Below the pieces are notes generated by a model, which was not told where the DNA came from, did no database searches, and worked only from the letters and a program-made list of their open reading frames with translations. 17,752 nt of DNA from Stenotrophomonas sp. UBA2124 (GTDB lineage: Bacteria > Pseudomonadota > Gammaproteobacteria > Xanthomonadales > Xanthomonadaceae). The DNA lies in NCBI GenBank assembly GCA_002329155.1, contig DCXY01000047.1, positions 1-17,752 of the forward strand. Reading direction: 5' to 3'. The position numbers and the translations under genes are program-made. Positions 13,195 to 17,752 of this stretch are shown here, piece after piece (position 1 is the stretch's first letter; every line of letters begins with the position of its first letter).

Positions 13195-14550
13195 ATGGCG
13201 CAGGCTGGCATCGGTAACCTCGCGGGCGGAATGGGCAAGTTCACTGAACTTCGCCAGCGTCTTCTGTTCGTACTCGGGGCATTGCTCGTCTATCGCATCG
13301 GCTGCTACGTGCCGGTGCCGGGCGTCAATCCCGAGGCCATGCTTGCGCTGATGCAGGCGCAGGGCGGCGGCATCGTGGACATGTTCAACATGTTCTCGGG
13401 CGGCGCCCTGCACCGTTTCAGTATTTTTGCGTTGAACGTGATGCCGTACATCTCGGCATCGATCGTGATGCAGCTGGCCGTGCACATCTTCCCCGCGCTC
13501 AAGGCGATGCAGAAGGAAGGTGAATCCGGCCGCCGCAAGGTCACCCAGTATTCGCGCATCGGCGCGGTGCTGCTGGCCATCGTGCAGGGCGGCAGTATTG
13601 CGCTGGCGCTGCAGAACCAGGTGTCGCCGGGCGGCGCCCCGGTGGTCTATGCGCCGGGCATGGGCTTCGTGCTCACCGCCGTGGTCGCGCTGACCGCAGG
13701 CACCATCTTCCTGATGTGGGTGGGCGAGCAGGTCACCGAGCGTGGCATCGGCAACGGCGTCTCGCTGATCATCTTCGCCGGTATCGTGGCAGGCCTGCCG
13801 GCCGCCGTGATCCACACCATCGAAGCCTACCGTGACGGCAACATGAGCTTCATCTCGTTGCTGATCATCGTGCTGGTGGTGCTGGCCTTCACTTATTTCG
13901 TGGTGTTCGTCGAGCGCGGCCAGCGCCGGATCACCGTCAATTACGCCCGCCGCCAGGGGGGCCGTAATGCATACATGAACCAGACCTCGTTCCTGCCGCT
14001 GAAGCTGAACATGGCGGGTGTGATCCCGGCCATCTTCGCCTCCAGCATCCTGGCCTTCCCGGCCACGCTGGCGATGTGGTCCGGCCAGGCCAGCTCGGCT
14101 ACCTGGCTGCAGAAGGTGGCCAACGCGCTGGGCCCGGGCGAGCCGCTGCACATGATCGTGTTCGCCGCACTGATCACCGGTTTCGCGTTCTTCTATACGG
14201 CGCTGGTGTTCAACTCGCAGGAAACGGCCGACAACCTGAAGAAGTCGGGCGCGCTGATCCCGGGTATCCGTCCAGGCAAGGCCACCGCTGATTACATCGA
14301 CGGCGTGCTGACCCGCCTGACTGCTGCCGGTTCGGTGTACCTGGTGATCGTCTGCCTGCTGCCGGAAATCATGCGTACCCAGCTCAATGCCTCGTTCTAC
14401 TTCGGTGGTACCTCGCTGCTGATCGTGGTGGTGGTGGTGATGGACTTCATCGCCCAGGTGCAGGCGCACCTGATGTCGCACCAGTACGAGAGCCTGTTGA
14501 AGAAGGCCAACCTGAAGGGTGGCAACCGCGGCGGTTTTGCACGCGGCTGA
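13195..14550 (+). CDS. secY: Preprotein translocase subunit SecY
   Basis: SecY is the ten-helix channel of the SecYEG translocon in the inner membrane. With SecA or the ribosome it moves or inserts proteins such as the M14 protein encoded in this window. The product has 451 residues (E. coli 443). Visible features: first membrane segment near residues 22-40 (LLFVLGALLVYRIGCYVPVPG), plug region MFNMFSGGALHRFS, the C4 loop VERGQRRI at about 239-246, and the essential C5 loop SGALIPGIRPGKATADYI with Arg359 matching E. coli Arg357. The start at 13195 (MAQAGIGNL) is chosen because AGGAG (13180-13184) lies 10 bases upstream; earlier in-frame starts lie inside rplO. No rpmJ follows. Confidence 0.98.
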   Translation: MAQAGIGNLAGGMGKFTELRQRLLFVLGALLVYRIGCYVPVPGVNPEAMLALMQAQGGGIVDMFNMFSGGALHRFSIFALNVMPYISASIVMQLAVHIFPALKAMQKEGESGRRKVTQYSRIGAVLLAIVQGGSIALALQNQVSPGGAPVVYAPGMGFVLTAVVALTAGTIFLMWVGEQVTERGIGNGVSLIIFAGIVAGLPAAVIHTIEAYRDGNMSFISLLIIVLVVLAFTYFVVFVERGQRRITVNYARRQGGRNAYMNQTSFLPLKLNMAGVIPAIFASSILAFPATLAMWSGQASSATWLQKVANALGPGEPLHMIVFAALITGFAFFYTALVFNSQETADNLKKSGALIPGIRPGKATADYIDGVLTRLTAAGSVYLVIVCLLPEIMRTQLNASFYFGGTSLLIVVVVVMDFIAQVQAHLMSHQYESLLKKANLKGGNRGGFARG

Positions 14551-14565
14551 TTGACCCGTTATACT
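14537..14565 (+). promoter_or_regulatory. Candidate promoter at the secY 3' end
   Basis: TTGCAC (14537-14542) and TATACT (14560-14565) are separated by exactly 17 bases. The -35 lies within the last codons of secY. Initiation near 14572 would immediately precede the terminator hairpin at 14588-14612, so full-length alpha-operon transcripts from here would need to read through it. Confidence 0.45.
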
Positions 14566-14898
14566 TTCCGCTTCACAGCAGCGAAGGCTGCCCCGGTTCC
14601 CGGGGCGGTTTTCCAGACAGAAGGGCGGCCCCTGCAGCGGTTTCGGGTGGGGGTGTGATGTGGTTGTTCCGCGCGGGAGTAGCGCGGGCGGCACCGGGGG
14701 AAACCCTGCTGTCAGGCACATCCGGCGCCGGAGCATGGGCACACTCCCCATGCCGGGCTTGTGGAACCTCTGGTTCCACGGGCTTCCAAGCAAACCGAGA
14801 CCTTGTTAGTATCGCTAGTTCACTTTTTTGATCCATCCTGCCGGATTGGCGCGCCTGTCGGTGCGTATTCGGCCATCACTCAGCTGGAGAACCGCGTC
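14551..14898 (+). promoter_or_regulatory. Structured gap and leader between secY and rpsM; no rpmJ
   Basis: This 348-base stretch carries no recognisable gene. In E. coli rpmJ (L36) lies here; no short frame with the L36 cysteine pattern is visible. It holds a candidate promoter, a terminator-like hairpin (14588-14612) and at least three more stems: CCGCGC/GCGCGG (14669-14687), GCATGGG/CCCATGC (14733-14753) and GTGGAACC/GGTTCCAC (14761-14779). It also holds the perfect palindrome TCCGGCGCCGGA (14721-14732). A weak promoter pair, TTCCAA (14784-14789) and TAGTAT (14807-14812) at 17 bases, could drive rpsM. In E. coli S4 regulates the alpha operon through a pseudoknot at the rpsM start; I do not recognise that element here. 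Confidence 0.6.
14588..14612 (+). terminator. Terminator-like hairpin after secY
   Basis: A 9-bp stem, CTGCCCCGG (14588-14596) with CCGGGGCGG (14600-14608, one G-U pair), has a TTC loop and is followed by TTTT (14609-14612). It begins 38 bases after the secY stop. It could end spc transcription or attenuate transcription entering the alpha operon. Confidence 0.7.
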
Positions 14899-15255
14899 AT
14901 GGCGCGTATTGCAGGCGTCAACCTGCCAGCCCAGAAGCATGTCTGGGTCGGGTTGCAAAGCATTTACGGCATCGGCCGTACCCGCTCGAAGAAGGTCTGC
15001 GAAGCCGCAGGCGTCACTTCGACCACCAAGATCCGCGACCTGTCGGAGCCGGAAATCGACCGTCTGCGCCTTGAAGTGGGCAAGTACATCGTCGAAGGCG
15101 ACCTGCGTCGTGAAATCGGCATCGCAATCAAGCGCCTGATGGATCTGGGCTGCTACCGCGGCCTGCGTCACCGCCGCGGCCTGCCGCTGCGCGGCCAGCG
15201 CACCAAGACCAATGCTCGTACCCGCAAGGGTCCGCGCAAGGCTCTTAAGAAGTAA
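14899..15255 (+). CDS. rpsM: 30S ribosomal protein S13 (uS13)
   Basis: S13 lies at the head of the small subunit, contacts L5 in the intersubunit bridge and reaches the P-site tRNA with its basic tail. The 118-residue product equals the E. coli length. The start is MARIAGVNLP, a helix-hairpin-helix motif lies around IYGIGRTRSKKV, and the conserved end contains EGDLRREIGIAIKRLMDLGC, RGLRHRRGLPLRGQRTKTNA and RTRKGPRK. GGAG (14886-14889) is 9 bases before the ATG at 14899; upstream in-frame starts would add residues with no family match. First gene of the alpha operon. Confidence 0.99.
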   Translation: MARIAGVNLPAQKHVWVGLQSIYGIGRTRSKKVCEAAGVTSTTKIRDLSEPEIDRLRLEVGKYIVEGDLRREIGIAIKRLMDLGCYRGLRHRRGLPLRGQRTKTNARTRKGPRKALKK

Positions 15256-15268
15256 GGGACCCTAGAAA

Positions 15269-15661
15269 ATGGCTAAGCCCGCTGCTGCTAAGACCAAGAA
15301 GAAGATCAAGCGCGTCATCACCGACGGCGTCGCCCACGTCCACGCTTCTTTCAACAACACCATCGTGACCATCACCGACCGTCAGGGCAATGCACTGTCC
15401 TGGGCGACCTCCGGTGGCGCCGGCTTCCGCGGCTCGCGCAAGTCGACCCCCTTTGCTGCACAGGTTGCCGCCGAAAAGGCTGGCAAGGCTGCGCTGGACT
15501 ACGGCCTGAAGTCGCTGGAAGTCCGCATCAAGGGCCCGGGTCCGGGTCGTGAGTCGGCCGTGCGTTCGTTGAACAACGTCGGCTACAAGATCACCAACAT
15601 CATCGACGTGACGCCAATCCCGCACAACGGGTGCCGTCCGCCGAAGAAGCGTCGCGTCTAA
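15269..15661 (+). CDS. rpsK: 30S ribosomal protein S11 (uS11)
   Basis: S11 lies on the platform by the E-site mRNA and pairs with S7, S18 and S21. The 130-residue product (E. coli 129) begins MAKPAAAKTKKKIKRVITDG and contains HASFNNTIVTITDRQGNALS, GSRKSTPFAAQVAAEKA and GPGPGRESAVRSLN, ending PIPHNGCRPPKKRRV. The Asn-Gly pair in that last block corresponds to the site that forms isoaspartate in E. coli S11. AAGGGA (15254-15259), overlapping the rpsM stop, is 9 bases upstream. Confidence 0.99.
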   Translation: MAKPAAAKTKKKIKRVITDGVAHVHASFNNTIVTITDRQGNALSWATSGGAGFRGSRKSTPFAAQVAAEKAGKAALDYGLKSLEVRIKGPGPGRESAVRSLNNVGYKITNIIDVTPIPHNGCRPPKKRRV

Positions 15662-15676
15662 AGGGAGCGATAAGAA

Positions 15677-16306
15677 ATGGCTCGTTATATCGGTCCTACC
15701 TGTAAGCTCGCCCGTCGCGAAGGCGCCGACCTGTCGCTCAAGAGCCCGGCCCGTGCGCTGGACTCCAAGTGCAAGCTGGAGCAGAAGCCCGGCCAGCACG
15801 GCGCAACCGCCCGCAAGGGCAAGCTGTCCGACTACGCCACCCAGCTGCGTGAAAAGCAGAAGGTCAAGCGTATCTACGGCCTGCTGGAGCGCCAGTTCCG
15901 CAACTACTACAAGAAGGCCTCGACCAAGAAGGGCAACACCGGCGAGAACCTGCTGCAGTTGCTGGAAACCCGCCTGGACAACGTCGTCTACCGCATGGGC
16001 TTCGCTGTGACCCGCCCGGCTGCCCGTCAGCTGGTCTCGCACCGCGGCGTCACGGTCAACGGCAAGTCGGTGAACCTGGCTTCGTACCAGGTCAAGGCTG
16101 GCGACGCGATCGCCCTGTCCGAGAAGGCCCAGAAGCAGCTGCGCGTCCAGGAAGCCCTGACCGTCGCTGAACAGCACGACCTCAGCCCGTCGTGGGTGGA
16201 AGTGGATTCGAAGAAGTTCAGCGGCGTGTTCAAGGCCGTTCCGGATCGCGCCGACCTGCCTGCGGATATCAACGAAGCGCTGATCGTCGAGTTGTATTCG
16301 AAGTAA
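15677..16306 (+). CDS. rpsD: 30S ribosomal protein S4 (uS4)
   Basis: S4 is a primary binder that nucleates 30S assembly; it works with S5 in decoding fidelity and, in E. coli, represses the alpha operon. The 209-residue product (E. coli 206) begins MARYIGPTCKLARREGADLS. It contains GQHGATARKGKLSDYATQLR and REKQKVKRIYGLLERQFRNY, then the S4-type RNA-binding domain at about residues 95-160 (TRLDNVVYRMGFAVTRPAAR, QLVSHRGVTVNGK), and ends LIVELYSK. GGGAG (15663-15667), right after the rpsK stop, is 9 bases upstream. A long stem lies between this gene and rpoA. Confidence 0.99.
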   Translation: MARYIGPTCKLARREGADLSLKSPARALDSKCKLEQKPGQHGATARKGKLSDYATQLREKQKVKRIYGLLERQFRNYYKKASTKKGNTGENLLQLLETRLDNVVYRMGFAVTRPAARQLVSHRGVTVNGKSVNLASYQVKAGDAIALSEKAQKQLRVQEALTVAEQHDLSPSWVEVDSKKFSGVFKAVPDRADLPADINEALIVELYSK

Positions 16307-16317
16307 TTCACAATGGA

Positions 16318-16343
16318 GAACCTCCGGGTTGCACCGGAGGTTC
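16318..16343 (+). promoter_or_regulatory. 10-bp perfect stem-loop between rpsD and rpoA
   Basis: GAACCTCCGG (16318-16327) pairs perfectly with CCGGAGGTTC (16334-16343) around a 6-base loop, GTTGCA. It ends two bases before the rpoA SD (AGGAG, 16346-16350), and its 3' arm itself contains GGAGG. It may shape ribosome access to rpoA or serve as an RNA-processing site. Confidence 0.7.
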
Positions 16344-16360
16344 GCAGGAGAACCCGCAAC

Positions 16361-17359
16361 ATGACGGTTACCGCAAACCAGGTTCTGCGTCCTCGCGGTC
16401 CGCAGATCGAACGCCTTACCGAGACCCGCGCCAAGGTCGTGATCGAACCGCTGGAGCGTGGTTACGGGCATACGCTGGGCAACGCCCTGCGTCGCGTGCT
16501 GCTGTCGTCCATCCCGGGCTTCGCCATTACCGAAGTCGAGATCGACGGCGTGCTGCACGAGTACACCACGGTTGAAGGGCTGCAGGAGGACGTGCTGGAA
16601 GTCCTGCTCAACCTGAAGGACGTGGCCATCCGCATGCATTCCGGCGACAGCGCCACCGTGACCCTGACCAAGCAGGGCCCGGGCATCGTGACTGCTGCCG
16701 ACATCAAGGTTGACCACAACGTCGAAGTGATCAACGGCGACCACGTGATCTGCCACCTGACCAAGGACGCATCGATCAACATGCGCCTGAAGGTCGAGCG
16801 TGGTTTCGGCTACCAGCCGGCTGCCTCGCGCCGCCGCCCGGACGAAGAATCGCGTGCGATCGGTCGTCTGGTGCTGGACGCTTCGTTCTCGCCGGTCCGC
16901 CGCGTCGCCTACTCGGTGGAAGCGGCCCGCGTCGAACAGCGCACCGACCTGGACAAGCTGGTCATTGACATCGAAACCAACGGCACGATCGACGCCGAGG
17001 AAGCTGTCCGCACCGCGGCCGACATCCTCAGCGACCAGCTGTCGGTGTTCGGTGACTTCACCCACCGCGACCGCGGTGCAGCCAAGCCGGTTACCGGTGG
17101 CGTGGATCCGGTGCTGCTGCGCCCGATCGACGACCTGGAGCTGACCGTGCGTTCGGCCAACTGCCTCAAGGCCGAGAGCATCTACTACATCGGTGATCTG
17201 ATCCAGAAGACCGAAGTGGAGCTGCTCAAGACCCCGAACCTCGGCAAGAAGTCGCTGACCGAGATCAAGGAAGTGCTGGCCCAGCGTGGCCTGTCGCTTG
17301 GCATGAAGCTGGAAAACTGGCCGCCGGCCGGTGTTGCCGCCCACGGCATGCTCGGCTGA
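16361..17359 (+). CDS. rpoA: DNA-directed RNA polymerase subunit alpha
   Basis: The alpha dimer is the scaffold of RNA polymerase assembly, and its C-terminal domain binds UP elements and activators. The start at 16361 (MTVTANQVLRPRG) has AGGAG 10 bases upstream. It gives 332 residues (E. coli 329), the length I recall for Xanthomonas. The N-terminal assembly domain contains LERGYGHTLGNALRRVLLSS, with Arg45 at the position needed for beta contact. The C-terminal domain, from about residue 250, keeps DDLELTVRSANCLKAE, with Arg264 matching E. coli Arg265 (UP element and CRP contacts), and TPNLGKKSLTEIKEVLAQRG. An in-frame ATG at 16313 would add 16 residues and is rejected because it lies in the stem-loop region and has no family support. 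Confidence 0.98.
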   Translation: MTVTANQVLRPRGPQIERLTETRAKVVIEPLERGYGHTLGNALRRVLLSSIPGFAITEVEIDGVLHEYTTVEGLQEDVLEVLLNLKDVAIRMHSGDSATVTLTKQGPGIVTAADIKVDHNVEVINGDHVICHLTKDASINMRLKVERGFGYQPAASRRRPDEESRAIGRLVLDASFSPVRRVAYSVEAARVEQRTDLDKLVIDIETNGTIDAEEAVRTAADILSDQLSVFGDFTHRDRGAAKPVTGGVDPVLLRPIDDLELTVRSANCLKAESIYYIGDLIQKTEVELLKTPNLGKKSLTEIKEVLAQRGLSLGMKLENWPPAGVAAHGMLG

Positions 17360-17370
17360 TAGCAATACCG

Positions 17371-17400
17371 TTCCCCCGCATGGGTGACCATGCGGGGGAA
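17371..17400 (+). promoter_or_regulatory. 13-bp perfect hairpin between rpoA and rplQ
   Basis: TTCCCCCGCATGG (17371-17383) pairs with CCATGCGGGGGAA (17388-17400) around a GTGA (GNRA-type) tetraloop. It is the longest perfect stem I found in the window. TGTTGTACG follows, which is only weakly T-rich. It could be an inefficient terminator or an RNase-stable 3' end that separates rpoA from rplQ. Confidence 0.75.
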
Positions 17401-17550
17401 TGTTGTACGCAGTACCCGCACTGACGGCAGCAGAGCCGCGGTGCCGGTCGTCCACGGAGGGGCGGCCAAGGACCACCCGCAGTCCGCGCAACAACGCCAC
17501 GATGGCGACAACGAAGTCCAACGCCTCATCATTCACATAGGAATAGACCC

Positions 17551-17752
17551 ATGCGTCACCAGAAGTCTGGCCGTAAGTTCAGCCGCACCAGCGCCCATCG
17601 CGAAGCGATGTTCAAGAACATGGCCTCCTCGCTGTTCAAGCACGAGCTGATCAAGACCACCCTGCCGAAGGCCAAGGAACTGCGCCGCGTTGCCGAGCCG
17701 CTGATCACCCTTGCCAAGGTTGATTCGGTTGCCAACCGCCGCCTGGCCTTCG
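17551..17752 (+). CDS. rplQ: 50S ribosomal protein L17, N-terminal part (cut by window end)
   Basis: L17 lies near the polypeptide exit on the large subunit. The first 67 codons are visible, MRHQKSGRKFSRTSAHREAM through FKNMASSLFKHELIKTTLPK and AKELRRVAEPLITLAKVDSV to NRRLAF, matching the N-terminal half of the family; the rest lies beyond the window. AGGA (17539-17542) is 8 bases before the ATG. It is the last gene of the alpha operon in E. coli. Here 191 bases separate it from rpoA, including a 13-bp hairpin. Confidence 0.98.
   Translation, partial: MRHQKSGRKFSRTSAHREAMFKNMASSLFKHELIKTTLPKAKELRRVAEPLITLAKVDSVANRRLAF

Noticed and set aside
13132..14793. 553-codon minus-strand open frame opposite secY
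   Set aside because: The His/Gln/Arg-rich translation is typical of the reverse complement of a membrane protein gene; no domain is recognised.
14761..14898. rpsM extended upstream to 14761
   Set aside because: The added codons run through the GTGGAACC stem-loop and do not match S13, which begins MARIAG; an SD precedes 14899.
16313..16360. rpoA extended to ATG 16313
   Set aside because: The extra 16 residues would be encoded by the stem-loop, no SD precedes that ATG, and RpoA of this group begins MTVTANQ as I recall it.
15245..17536. 763-codon open frame on the minus strand opposite rpsK, rpsD and rpoA
   Set aside because: It is a shadow of GC-rich, codon-biased genes on the other strand. 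Its translation has low-complexity, His/Val/Asp-rich composition and no recognisable domain, while the + strand genes there are certain.
1..17752. Search for tRNA or rRNA genes, CRISPR arrays, insertion sequences, attachment sites or toxin-antitoxin modules
   Set aside because: None seen by eye. The window is almost entirely the conserved S10-spc-alpha cluster, and no repeat arrays or transposase-like frames were found.

Overview
The window is a housekeeping region from a GC-rich gammaproteobacterium. Protein signatures (a 332-residue RpoA starting MTVTANQVLRPRG, an L17 starting MRHQKSGRKFSRTSAHRE, and an M14 peptidase beside tuf) point to the Xanthomonadaceae, most probably Stenotrophomonas. 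This assignment rests on recall of family sequences, not on a search. All recognised genes lie on the + strand.

Layout: (1) 1-347 is the 3' end of tuf (EF-Tu), closed by an intrinsic terminator. (2) 583-3372 is an exported M14-type zinc carboxypeptidase-like protein, the only gene here that is not part of translation, transcription or secretion. (3) 3373-3723 is the S10 leader, with two adjacent perfect palindromes at a candidate promoter and two hairpins followed by T-runs. (4) 3724-8710 is the S10 operon: rpsJ-rplC-rplD-rplW-rplB-rpsS-rplV-rpsC-rplP-rpmC-rpsQ. (5) 8724-14550 is the spc operon: rplN-rplX-rplE-rpsN-rpsH-rplF-rplR-rpsE-rpmD-rplO-secY. It has unusually long structured gaps after rpsN and rplR. 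(6) 14551-14898 is a structured gap where rpmJ (L36) sits in E. coli but is absent here. (7) 14899 to the end is the alpha operon: rpsM-rpsK-rpsD-rpoA-rplQ, with rplQ cut by the window edge.

The genes encode ribosomal proteins of both subunits, the core translocon subunit SecY and the RNA polymerase alpha subunit. Gene order follows the universal S10-spc-alpha cluster. Most genes are separated by 0-20 bases or overlap, and Shine-Dalgarno sequences commonly lie in or next to the preceding stop codon, so translational coupling is likely. The exceptions carry the interesting signals: hairpins, a terminator followed by a perfect TATAAT, and long stems before rpoA and rplQ, all of which could adjust gene dosage within the cluster. 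I see no new multi-gene system, mobile element, CRISPR array, tRNA or rRNA. The notable material is the M14 gene's location and the non-coding regulatory structure.
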